DNA of 64,000 nt, taken from Pigmentiphaga humi (GTDB lineage Bacteria; Pseudomonadota; Gammaproteobacteria; Burkholderiales; Burkholderiaceae_B). Where the stretch lies: the NCBI RefSeq assembly GCF_900606115.1, contig NZ_UWPJ01000014.1, positions 124,001 to 188,000 on the forward strand, in the 5' to 3' direction. Numbering within the stretch: position 1 is the first letter of the stretch; each line of letters starts with the position of its first letter. A model generated the notes under the pieces. It did not search any database. It had not been told where the DNA came from and saw only the letters and a program-made list of their open reading frames with translations. Both the position numbers and the translations under genes were made by a program. Positions 16,869 to 27,342 of the stretch are shown here, piece after piece.

Positions 16869-17741
16869 ATGCCCGCGACCCGACCCGGCGATGCCTATGA
16901 AGTGCGCACCATGCAGCCTGCCGAAGTGGCGCTGGCGGTGGACTGGGCAGCCGGCGAAGGCTGGAATCCCGGCCTGCAGGACGCCGACAGCTTCCTCGCG
17001 GCCGACGCGGACGGGTTCTGGATCGGGCTGCACGGCGGCAGGCCGGCAAGCTGCCTGTCGGCCGTCCGCTATGGCGCAGGCTTCGGCTTCATCGGCTTCT
17101 ACATCGTCCATCCCGATTACCGGGGGCGCGGCTATGGCCTGCGCCTGTGGCAAGCCGCGCTCGATGCCCTGGGCGGCGCGCGCACGCTGGGCCTGGACGG
17201 CGTAGTCGAGCGACAGCACGATTACCGGCGCAGCGGGTTCGAACTGGCGCACCGGAACATCCGCTTCGGCGGCATCGCGGCGCCCCGCCCCCGGGCCGGA
17301 ACGCCGCGGGACATCGTGCCGCTTTCGGCAGTGGCGCTGGGCGACGTCCTGGCTTACGATCGCCCCTGCTTCCCCGCGCCGCGGGAAGATTTCCTGCGGG
17401 CCTGGCTGGCCCAGCCCGGCATGATCGGGCGCGCCTGGATGCCGGGCGGCAGCCTGGCCGGCTATGGCGTGGCGCGCCCGTGCCGGCAGGGCTGGAAAAT
17501 CGGCCCGCTGTTCGCCGACACGCCGGCGGGCGCCGACGCGCTCGCGCACGCCCTGGTGGACGCGCTGCCGCCGGGCTCGCCGTATTGGCTGGACGTCCCG
17601 GCCCCGAATGCGCACGCGCTGGCGCTGGCCGACCGGCTGCAACTGGTCCAGAGCTTCGAGACCGCCCGCATGTACCGCGGCGCCGCGCCGGACCTGCCCC
17701 TGGACCGGATCTACGGGATCACGTCGTTCGAGCTGGGCTGA
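16869..17741 (+). CDS. GNAT-family N-acetyltransferase
   Basis: This 290-residue protein has an N-terminal GNAT domain with the acetyl-CoA loop FYIVHPDYRGRGYGLRLW (about residues 77-94) and a second C-terminal GNAT-like lobe (ACFPAPREDF-like region onward) of the Acetyltransf_18 type. It should transfer an acetyl group from acetyl-CoA to a small-molecule amine; the acceptor is unknown. It follows the repeat element and has its own AT-rich start region. Its last 23 bases overlap the 3' end of the convergent Rieske gene. Confidence 0.85.
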   Translation: MPATRPGDAYEVRTMQPAEVALAVDWAAGEGWNPGLQDADSFLAADADGFWIGLHGGRPASCLSAVRYGAGFGFIGFYIVHPDYRGRGYGLRLWQAALDALGGARTLGLDGVVERQHDYRRSGFELAHRNIRFGGIAAPRPRAGTPRDIVPLSAVALGDVLAYDRPCFPAPREDFLRAWLAQPGMIGRAWMPGGSLAGYGVARPCRQGWKIGPLFADTPAGADALAHALVDALPPGSPYWLDVPAPNAHALALADRLQLVQSFETARMYRGAAPDLPLDRIYGITSFELG

Positions 17742-19050
17742 CCGAAGACGGCGCCGCTCCCGCCGCCACCGCGGCTTCGTGCCCTGCCGCCTGGAGCCGG
17801 TCGAGCCCCATTGCCTGCCGGTAGGCTTGTGCGACAGCCTCGGGCTGTCCCGCCTGGAAGGGGTAATGGAACAGGTGGCGGCCGAAGATGGGATGCGCGC
17901 GCAGTTCGTCCAGCGGCAACCCTTCCGTGAAGATTTCACGATGCGCCATGGGCAGGACGATTCGCCGATTCTTGTCCGGGTCGCGCAGCAGCCCCTTCGG
18001 ATCCGCTCCCGCAGCGACTGCCTCGAGCTCCTCGAAGAACCTGCGGCGGATCATGGTGATGCCTTTGTCGCTGGGGCTCAGCATCTCGAGGCTGCGGTCG
18101 GCGACGACGCCCTGTCCCACCCAGGCGACGAAGTCCTGGTTCATCACGTGGGAACTGATCCAGCTGCCCTCGTCGTCCCGGATCGGGCCGTACCAGGTCG
18201 GAATGGACTCCTGCGCGTAAGGCTCGGCCTCCCTGGGCACGCGCGTGAACGACCAGCAGACGCTCAGCGTGTGTTCATCGTCGATCGGCACGCGCCATTC
18301 GAAGTGGTCTCCGAGGAAGACCCCGTTCGGCCACAGGCACACGCGCCCCACGGCCCATAGCGGATCCTGCCTGGTCGCATTGCCGCGCACCCGCTTATAG
18401 AGGAATCCGTGTTCGAACTCCTCGAAGCCCACCTCTTTGTGAGGCGCGGAATAGGGATGCAGCACGCCCTTCTGCCGAAGGCTCCAGTTGTTGTGCATCC
18501 ATTCGAAATGCACCGGGTCGATGGAGTTTTCCTGGCACTGGAACCAGTTGCAGGGAATCTCGGAAAGCACGATCTGGCGAAAGCCGTTGGGCCACGAGAA
18601 AGCTTCCCAATCCGGCAGTTCCGGCGCCGGCTGCGGTCCCATGTAGGCCCATAGCAGGCCGCCTTTCTCGGCCACCGGATAGGCCTTCAAATGCACCCGC
18701 TCCTTCATCCGCGCATCGGCGTGCGCAACGTCTTCGTAGGGCTGCTCGATACAGGCGCCCGTGCTGTCGAAGCACCAGCCGTGATAGTTGCACCGTATGC
18801 CTTCGCGTTCGGGAAAGCCGTAGCTCAGGTCGGCCCGCCGGTGCGCGCAATGGCGGTCCACCAGGCCCCAGTTGCCGCTCAGGTCCCGGTACATCACCAG
18901 GTCTTCGCCAAAGAGCCGCAGCGCCTTGGTGGCCCGGCGGTCGAACTCGGTGACCCCGGCCACCGGCATCCAATAGCGGCGCAACAGATCTCCCATGGGA
19001 GTGCCCGGCCCGACACGGGTCAACAACGCGTTTTTCTCTGCATTCAGCAT
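17719..19050 (-). CDS. Rieske non-haem iron oxygenase, large subunit
   Basis: This 443-residue oxygenase is of the phthalate-4,5-dioxygenase type. The Rieske cluster ligands are in DRHCAHRRADLSYG and IRCNYHGWCFD (about residues 66-98). The mononuclear iron site is in ENSIDPVHFEWMH, with Asp and two His. It would hydroxylate or demethylate an aromatic acid. No reductase or ferredoxin gene is adjacent, so electrons must come from a partner encoded elsewhere. A GntR regulator gene lies divergently upstream and shares an operator-like motif with a Bug gene. Confidence 0.9.
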   Translation of the reverse strand: MLNAEKNALLTRVGPGTPMGDLLRRYWMPVAGVTEFDRRATKALRLFGEDLVMYRDLSGNWGLVDRHCAHRRADLSYGFPEREGIRCNYHGWCFDSTGACIEQPYEDVAHADARMKERVHLKAYPVAEKGGLLWAYMGPQPAPELPDWEAFSWPNGFRQIVLSEIPCNWFQCQENSIDPVHFEWMHNNWSLRQKGVLHPYSAPHKEVGFEEFEHGFLYKRVRGNATRQDPLWAVGRVCLWPNGVFLGDHFEWRVPIDDEHTLSVCWSFTRVPREAEPYAQESIPTWYGPIRDDEGSWISSHVMNQDFVAWVGQGVVADRSLEMLSPSDKGITMIRRRFFEELEAVAAGADPKGLLRDPDKNRRIVLPMAHREIFTEGLPLDELRAHPIFGRHLFHYPFQAGQPEAVAQAYRQAMGLDRLQAAGHEAAVAAGAAPSSVSPARTT

Positions 19051-19067
19051 GGGTTCCTCTGAGGTTG

Positions 19068-19145
19068 GCCCCCTGCGCGCGTTGCGCGTCCCTCGGGGGG
19101 CTCTGCTTGCGGAGCGGCGAAGCCGGATCCGCCGTGCCCTGGGTC
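19068..19145 (+). repeat. Intergenic two-hairpin repeat, copy C (diverged)
   Basis: This copy lies just upstream of the Rieske gene start and reads away from it. The CCCTGCGCGCGTTGCGCG opening, the GGATCC-type hairpin and the GCCCTGGGT end are recognisable, with several substitutions. It is one of two copies not located immediately after a stop codon. Confidence 0.6.
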
Positions 19146-19173
19146 GGGCAATGCTTTATCGGAATGTTATTTA

Positions 19174-19186
19174 ATATATATCATAC
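19174..19186. promoter_or_regulatory. Operator-like motif, GntR module, site 1
   Basis: ATATATATCATAC occurs here, in an AT-rich island upstream of the Rieske gene, and again identically at 20205-20217 upstream of a Bug gene. The GntR gene lies between the two sites. An exact 13-bp match in two promoter regions of this GC-rich sequence suggests a shared regulator. Confidence 0.55.
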
Positions 19187-19301
19187 ATAACCATTGCGCC
19201 AAGCCGATGTGCGGACGGGATGAATGAGGCGGCGGCCGGGATGGCCGGTGGGCAGTCCTATAATGCTCCGGGCTGCTTTTACCGCGCACAAAGGATCCGT
19301 A

Positions 19302-20042
19302 TTGGCCAGCAAACCCTCCCGATCGTCGCCCGCCTGGGCCAGTCTTCCCAACGAAACCCTGTCCGGCGGGATCGTGGCGCAGATACGCACGGCAGTCTTC
19401 AATCGCGAGATCAAGGCAGGCGAGTTCCTCGGCAGCGAGGCGGCGCTCTCGGAACAATTCGGCGTCAGCCGCATGGCGGCGCGCGACGCGCTGCGCACGC
19501 TGGAAGGCCTGGGCATCGTCGAAATCAGAATGGGCGCGCGCGGCGGCGTCTGGGTGGCGCAGGGCGACCCGGACCGGCTGGCCGATGCGCTGGCCATACA
19601 CCTGAAACTGATCGACGTCAGCTCGGGGGAAGTCTTCGATGCGCAAATGGCGATCGAGGAAAAGGCTGCCGGCCTGGCAGCCGAACGGCGCAACGACGCC
19701 GATCTGGACGACCTGCGCGCCAAGCTGGATGAACTCGCAGCGCTCAAGGCGGATCTCGACCGCTTCGCCGATGCCTCGATGCGTTTCCACGAAGGCATCG
19801 TGCTCGCCGCCCACAGCCGCATCCTGCTGGCCCAGTTCCGCGCGCTCAGCCTGGTGCTCGGCCCGGTATTGCGGCCGCACCTGACCTCCGCCTCGGCGAC
19901 GCGCATCGTGCGCCATCACAAGCTGCTGCTGGAGGCCATCGAAACCGGCGATGCACAGCAGGCCGCCCAGATCATGCGCGACAGGCTCGCCTACCAGCGC
20001 GTCAAGACGATCTCCGTCGAGAACCGCAAAACGCAGTCATAA
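19302..20042 (+). CDS. GntR-family (FadR/FCD) transcriptional regulator
   Basis: From a TTG at 19302 the protein has 246 residues. An N-terminal winged HTH (GEFLGSEAALSEQFGVSRMAARDAL then LEGLGIVEIRMGARGG) is followed by an FCD effector domain of helices, as in FadR-type metabolite sensors. I prefer TTG because AAAGGA precedes it and because a TATAAT hexamer at 19259-19264 overlaps the alternative ATG at 19263. It probably controls the neighbouring Rieske and Bug genes through the shared motif. Confidence 0.85.
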   Translation: MASKPSRSSPAWASLPNETLSGGIVAQIRTAVFNREIKAGEFLGSEAALSEQFGVSRMAARDALRTLEGLGIVEIRMGARGGVWVAQGDPDRLADALAIHLKLIDVSSGEVFDAQMAIEEKAAGLAAERRNDADLDDLRAKLDELAALKADLDRFADASMRFHEGIVLAAHSRILLAQFRALSLVLGPVLRPHLTSASATRIVRHHKLLLEAIETGDAQQAAQIMRDRLAYQRVKTISVENRKTQS

Positions 20043-20204
20043 GCCGCCGCCGCGCCACGCATTTCCCGGGCCGCCACGGCCACGGGCCACCGGCCGTTCT
20101 CCTTTCGTCTCCGCTGGACGGCGCTGTTGCGTCCGCGGCTTCGCGGATGCGCCGCGGGCGACGATGACAACACGCTTTACATTGTCGAGCGGTACGCGTA
20201 GTGT

Positions 20205-20217
20205 ATATATATCATAC
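20205..20217. promoter_or_regulatory. Operator-like motif, GntR module, site 2
   Basis: This is the same ATATATATCATAC as at 19174-19186, here about 90 bp upstream of the Bug start and within an extended GTATATATATCATAC with GTAT/ATAC ends. The rest of the 261-bp gap 20043-20303 shows no gene. Confidence 0.55.
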
Positions 20218-20303
20218 TTAAAAATACGATCCTGATCGTCCCGGACGCCAGAAGCCGGGCGATTGCGCGCCCGACCGCATGACAAAACATCACGGAGACA
20301 AGC

Positions 20304-21284
20304 ATGAAGCAGGTTTCAACATTCGTTCCGGCCGTGGCGGCGGCGTGCCTGGCCGCCTGTAGCATAGGCGCGCAAGCGGAAGAAGCAGCAGCCTACCCGC
20401 AGCGCACCATCAAGATCGTCGTTCCCTACAGCCCCGGCACGAGCGCCGACAACATCGCGCGCCGCGCCGCCGAATATCTTTCCCGCAGCCTGGGACAGAA
20501 TGTCTACGTGGAGAACCGCTCCGGCGCGAGCGGCGTCGTCGGCACCTCCTATGCCGCCAACGCGGCGCCCGATGGCTATACGCTGATGGCCGGCCCCACC
20601 ACCCTGGTCATCACCCCCGCCTTCCGCGCGACGCCCTACGATCCCGTCAAGAGCTTCACGCCGATCGGCCAGATCGCGGAAAGCGCGCAAGTCATCGTGA
20701 CGGGCGCCGCCACGCCGGCCGGCACCTTCCCCGAACTGGTGTCCTACCTCAAGGCGCAAGGCGACGGCGCCTCGTACGCATCGCCCGGCATCGCGTCCAC
20801 CGCGCACTTGTACTCGACCGTGCTGCAGAACATAGTGGGAACGAAGATGCGCCACATCCCCGCCGGCAGCCTGAACAGCGCCATCATGGATATCGTGCAG
20901 GGCAGCGTCAGCATGATGATCGCGCCGATCGAGGCGGCGCGCCCGTTCATTGCGTCAGGCAAGCTCAAGGCCATCGCGCAGACGGGCGCCAGCCGCTCGC
21001 CCCTCTTGCCCGAAACGCCCACCCTGGCCGAACAGGGCTACCGGGATTACCAGCTTGCCGTGTGGATAGGCCTGTATGCGCCCAAGGGTACGCCTGCCGG
21101 GATCGTCGACAGGATCAATCGCGAACTGCGCGCCGGGTTCGGCACGGAAGCGATCCGCGCCGAACTGGCCAATACGGGCTTTACCGTGGCGCTCGGATCG
21201 CCGGAAGATCTCGGCACGCTCACGCGCACCGAATTCGACCGCTGGCGCCAGGTCATCAAGTCCGAGGGAATCAGTCCTGAATAG
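20304..21284 (+). CDS. Bug-family periplasmic solute receptor (TTT)
   Basis: This 326-residue protein has a signal peptide (AAACLAACSIGAQAEE region), IKIVVPYSPGTSADNIARRA, NRSGASGVVG and PDGYTLMAGP. An LAAC at about residues 16-19 could mimic a lipobox, but a standard Sec cleavage after AQA is equally plausible. It follows the GntR gene and is probably the receptor for the Rieske pathway's substrate. A repeat element begins 2 nt after its stop. Confidence 0.9.
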   Translation: MKQVSTFVPAVAAACLAACSIGAQAEEAAAYPQRTIKIVVPYSPGTSADNIARRAAEYLSRSLGQNVYVENRSGASGVVGTSYAANAAPDGYTLMAGPTTLVITPAFRATPYDPVKSFTPIGQIAESAQVIVTGAATPAGTFPELVSYLKAQGDGASYASPGIASTAHLYSTVLQNIVGTKMRHIPAGSLNSAIMDIVQGSVSMMIAPIEAARPFIASGKLKAIAQTGASRSPLLPETPTLAEQGYRDYQLAVWIGLYAPKGTPAGIVDRINRELRAGFGTEAIRAELANTGFTVALGSPEDLGTLTRTEFDRWRQVIKSEGISPE

Positions 21285-21286
21285 GT

Positions 21287-21370
21287 CCCCCCCCTACGCG
21301 CTGACGCGCGCCCCCCCAAGGGGGCGGCACTGGCGGACCGGCAAAGCCGGATCCGCTGTGCCCTGGGTTT
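21287..21370 (+). repeat. Intergenic two-hairpin repeat, copy D
   Basis: This is a full-length copy directly after the Bug TAG stop, oriented with transcription. It runs from the C-run and TACGCGCTGACGCGCG, through the C7/G5 hairpin and GGACCGGCaaaGCCGGATCC, to GCCCTGGGTTT. Confidence 0.8.
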
Positions 21371-21445
21371 AACCTGACGAGCCTCGTGGGGTGGTGGCGG
21401 GCGGTCGGATCCACGCCTTCCCGGGACGGATGAGGTGTATCTGGA

Positions 21446-24190
<2,745 letters not shown>

Positions 24191-24316
24191 GCGCGATATT
24201 TGCAAGCACCAGGGCGCCAGATGAAAAACGCGGGCGTCCCAGCCAGGATATGGGATAAGCCGACCAGTTTAGCACTGGTGGCTCCCCCTAACTCCACGAG
24301 GCCCGCGGGGTTTTAA

Positions 24317-24395
24317 ACCCAGGGCACAGCGGATCCGGCTCCGCCGGTCCGCCAGTGCCGCCCCCTGGGGGGCGCGCGAAGCGCGTAGGGGGGGG
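24317..24395 (-). repeat. Intergenic two-hairpin repeat, copy E
   Basis: This is a full-length copy whose C-run abuts the TGA stop of the minus-strand Bug gene with no spacer. It reads with that gene's transcription and ends toward secA with GCCCTGGGTTTAAAA. Confidence 0.8.
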
Positions 24396-25361
24396 TCAAT
24401 CCCGCGTCAGCTTCGCCTCCTTGACGATGCGCGCCATCAGCTTCTGGTCTTCCAGGAACACCTTGTTGAACTCGGCCACGCTGGACGGCGCGGGGATGAC
24501 GCCCTGGGTATCGAGGCGCTCCCTCACGGCGGGCTGCGCCAGGACCTTGTTCACCGCGGCGTTGATCTTCTGCACCGTCGCGGCCGGGGTCGAGGCGGGG
24601 GCGAGCAGGCCGAACCACGATTCGAACACGTAGGAAGGCAGCCCGGCCTGGGCGATGGCCGGGACGTTGGGCAGCAGCGCCGAAGGCTGGCGCGAGGTCA
24701 CGCCGATGATGCGCAGGCGGTTGTCCTGCACGTAGGCCCCGACCCCGGCGTTGGGCACGATCACCGCCTGCGCCCGGCCGCCGGCCACGTCGTTGGCGGC
24801 TTCCTGGGTCGATTTGTACGGAATGTGCATCATGTCCAGCTTGGCGGAGCTCAGGAAATAAGCCATCGCCAGGTGGGTGGAGCTGCCGATGCCGGCCGAA
24901 CCGTAGTTCAGTTCGCCCGGGCGTTTCTTCGCGTAGTCGATGAACTCGGCCACGTTCTTGGCCGGCAGCGCGCTGCTGATCATCAGCACGTAGCTCTGCG
25001 TGCCGATGTTGGCAACCGGGGCGAAATCCTTGATCGGATCGTAGTGGGGCTTGGCGCCCAGCTCGGCCGTGACGAAGTGGCTGGACGCGGCCATCAGCAG
25101 CGTCTTGCCGTCCGGCTCAGCGCGGCCGACGTTGGAGGTGCCGATGGCGCCGCCCGCGCCGGGACGGCTTTCGATGATGAAGGTCTGGCCCAGCTCCTGC
25201 GCCACTTCCTGGTAGAAGGTGCGCGCCAGCAGTTCACGCGCTCCGCCGGGCGCGAACGGAACGACGATGCGGGTGACCGGGCCGCCGATCTGGGCCTGGA
25301 CGGCATGAATGGGAGCCGCTGCCGCGATACCGGTAGCGAGAATTGCGAACCATTTCTTCAT
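24396..25361 (-). CDS. Bug-family periplasmic solute receptor (TTT)
   Basis: This 321-residue protein has a signal peptide (MKKWFAILATGIAAAAPIHA then VQAQ), TRIVVPFAPGGARELLARTF, SRPGAGGAIG and EPDGKTLLMAAS. The usual Asp of the Bug ligand loop is replaced by Glu (GGARELLA). It lies 117 nt downstream of the decarboxylase-like gene on the same strand and is probably part of that operon. Confidence 0.9.
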   Translation of the reverse strand: MKKWFAILATGIAAAAPIHAVQAQIGGPVTRIVVPFAPGGARELLARTFYQEVAQELGQTFIIESRPGAGGAIGTSNVGRAEPDGKTLLMAASSHFVTAELGAKPHYDPIKDFAPVANIGTQSYVLMISSALPAKNVAEFIDYAKKRPGELNYGSAGIGSSTHLAMAYFLSSAKLDMMHIPYKSTQEAANDVAGGRAQAVIVPNAGVGAYVQDNRLRIIGVTSRQPSALLPNVPAIAQAGLPSYVFESWFGLLAPASTPAATVQKINAAVNKVLAQPAVRERLDTQGVIPAPSSVAEFNKVFLEDQKLMARIVKEAKLTRD

Positions 25362-25478
25362 GGTGTCTCCATGTTCCATATATATGTGCGTATGGATCTG
25401 CACGATGGCGTGGCGCCGCCCATCGTTCGGGGCCGGCGCCGCGCCGGGTTGGCCGGCCGGGGATGCGGCCGGCGGCGA

Positions 25479-26360
25479 TCAGAGAATGCGGGTCACGTCG
25501 TCGAACAATTCGTCCACGGCATAGCAGCGCGGGATCAGCCTTTGCCGATAGGAATAGCGAATGATCAGCTCCAGCGCATGGCGATTGGCCTCGACCCCGA
25601 ACGGGGTCAGGTCAGGCGTGTCCGCCCCCGCGCGGGCCACGTCCTTGCTCTGCTGCAGCATGCGGTAGATTTCCCGCACCGCGTCCGGCCGCTGCTCGCA
25701 CAGTGTGCGGTTGATGGCCATCATGTGGTTGATCGGGACCATCGCGTGGCGCGCGCCCCAGGCCGCCGCGGCGACGTGGGGATCGGGCAGCACCGGTGCC
25801 AGGCGCGGGTCGTCGGGTAGGTCGGTGCCGACGATGGCGGCATCCAGCTCGCCCGCCAGCAGCATTTCCACCGCGCTGCGGCCTTCCTCACGGCGCACGC
25901 CGGGCGGATCCGGAAACTCGGCCAGATGGCCGTCCTCGGCCGTCACCCACTGGATGCTGTCCAGATCCACGCCGTAGTCTTCGGCCAGGATGCCGCGCAC
26001 CCAGGCCACGGTGGTCTGCGCGTAGGCGCGGATGCCGATGCGCTTGCCCGCCAGTTCGGCCACGCGCAGCTTGCCGCGCTCGGCGTTGTAGACCAGGCAA
26101 TGGTGCTGGAAGCGGCCTGCGCCCACCACCGCCGGCATCAGCACCAGCGGCTTGCCATAGGCCTTGGCTTGCAGGAAAGTGACCAGCGCCAGCTCGGCCA
26201 CCTCGAAAGCGCCGTCGCGCACCACGCGCTTGAACGCGCGGTTGGCCGTCTTGACGGGATCGAAATCGAAGCTCACCAGCGGCGAGGCGATCTCGCCGCG
26301 CTTGAGCGCCAGGGTGTTGGGATAATCGCCCAGCAGGGTGCGCAGACGCAGTTGCTCCAT
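25479..26360 (-). CDS. 4,5-dihydroxyphthalate decarboxylase-like protein
   Basis: This 293-residue protein starts MEQLRLRTLLGDYPNTLALKR and contains AFEVAELALVTFLQAKAYGKPL, GKRIGIRAYAQTTVAWVRGIL and a mid-region resembling type 2 periplasmic-binding folds. These are features of the Pht5/DHP-decarboxylase family, which converts 4,5-dihydroxyphthalate to protocatechuate. There is no signal peptide, so it is cytoplasmic. The start overlaps the amidohydrolase stop (TGATG). Many relatives are uncharacterised, so the exact reaction is uncertain. Confidence 0.78.
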   Translation of the reverse strand: MEQLRLRTLLGDYPNTLALKRGEIASPLVSFDFDPVKTANRAFKRVVRDGAFEVAELALVTFLQAKAYGKPLVLMPAVVGAGRFQHHCLVYNAERGKLRVAELAGKRIGIRAYAQTTVAWVRGILAEDYGVDLDSIQWVTAEDGHLAEFPDPPGVRREEGRSAVEMLLAGELDAAIVGTDLPDDPRLAPVLPDPHVAAAAWGARHAMVPINHMMAINRTLCEQRPDAVREIYRMLQQSKDVARAGADTPDLTPFGVEANRHALELIIRYSYRQRLIPRCYAVDELFDDVTRIL

Positions 26361-27268
26361 CACGCCCTCCCGCCGTCGCCCAGCGCCGGATAGATGGCGC
26401 GGGCCGTGCGGTGGAAGATCCACTCCCGTTCTTCGGCCGACAGCGAGGCGGTGGCGTCCAGCGCCTCTTGCAGCAATGCCGCCAGCGAACCCGCGGAAGC
26501 CGGGAAGTTCGAGCCCCAGGCGATGCGCGAGGCGCCGAAGGTGTCCACCACCTTGCGCATGAAACTGGCTTGCGTGGCCCGGCCCAGCTTGGACTCGCGC
26601 ACGTTGTGCGTGGTCAGCTTGAAGAACAGCCGAGAATGGCGCGCCAGCCGGAACAGGCTCTCGGCGGCCGCGTAGGGCGCGCCGTCTTCGACGGGGGGAC
26701 GGGCGAAATGGTCGAGCAGCACGCGCACGCCCGGGAAGCGCTCGAGAATGTTCTCCAATTGCGGCAGGCCGGGAGCGCGCAGTTGCACGCACACGGGAAT
26801 GTCCAGCTCCTGGGCGCGCTCCCAGGCGGGAAAGCCGAGCGGATCGTCCAGCCGGGCGCCCTGGTCGGCGGCGGTATGGCCGGCAATGAACACGCGCATG
26901 CCGTGCAGGCCCAGCCCATGCCAGTGGTCGATGCGCTCGACTGCATCCGGGGCGGTCAGGCCGATGGAATAGACGCCGATGAAACGATCCGGGCGGGCCG
27001 CCGCGGAATCGGCGACGTAGCGGTTGTCGTGGCCGTAACAGGTCGAAGCCTGCACCAGCGCGGCCTGGGCGATGCCGGCCTCGTCCATGGCGGCGAGCAT
27101 GCCGTCGCGGGCGACCGGCCGCTCGCGCGACCAGTCCGATTGTTTGCCTGCCAGCGGAGCCAGCGGATAGGCCGCCTGGTCGGGGGCGATCACATGGGTA
27201 TGCAGGTCGATGATGGAAGTCGGCTTGGCGCTGGGCACGTTCTCTCCTTTTTGCGAGGCGCCCATCAT
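26360..27268 (-). CDS. Amidohydrolase (LigI-like, amidohydrolase_2)
   Basis: This 302-residue barrel enzyme has the N-terminal SIIDLHTHVIAPD, where HxH sits near residue 25. Later motifs are GMRVFIAG, VRVLLDHFARPP and IAWGSNFPAS, the last giving the conserved C-terminal metal/acid position. The pattern fits 2-pyrone-4,6-dicarboxylate lactonase relatives, which open lactones in protocatechuate-type pathways. It is first in an operon with the DHP-decarboxylase-like gene and is divergent from a LysR gene across a 74-bp gap. Confidence 0.85.
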   Translation of the reverse strand: MMGASQKGENVPSAKPTSIIDLHTHVIAPDQAAYPLAPLAGKQSDWSRERPVARDGMLAAMDEAGIAQAALVQASTCYGHDNRYVADSAAARPDRFIGVYSIGLTAPDAVERIDHWHGLGLHGMRVFIAGHTAADQGARLDDPLGFPAWERAQELDIPVCVQLRAPGLPQLENILERFPGVRVLLDHFARPPVEDGAPYAAAESLFRLARHSRLFFKLTTHNVRESKLGRATQASFMRKVVDTFGASRIAWGSNFPASAGSLAALLQEALDATASLSAEEREWIFHRTARAIYPALGDGGRA

Positions 27269-27281
27269 GCACGGCCGGACA

Positions 27282-27296
27282 TAAGTAAACTACTTA
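27282..27296. promoter_or_regulatory. LysR operator palindrome
   Basis: TAAGTAaacTACTTA is a perfect 6-bp inverted repeat with a 3-nt spacer in the short gap between the amidohydrolase and LysR genes. Its position and symmetry fit a LysR recognition site that controls both directions. Confidence 0.55.
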
Positions 27297-27342
27297 AAAA
27301 TCAGCGATTCATCATTAGCATCCACTTATACCAAGACCGGCC

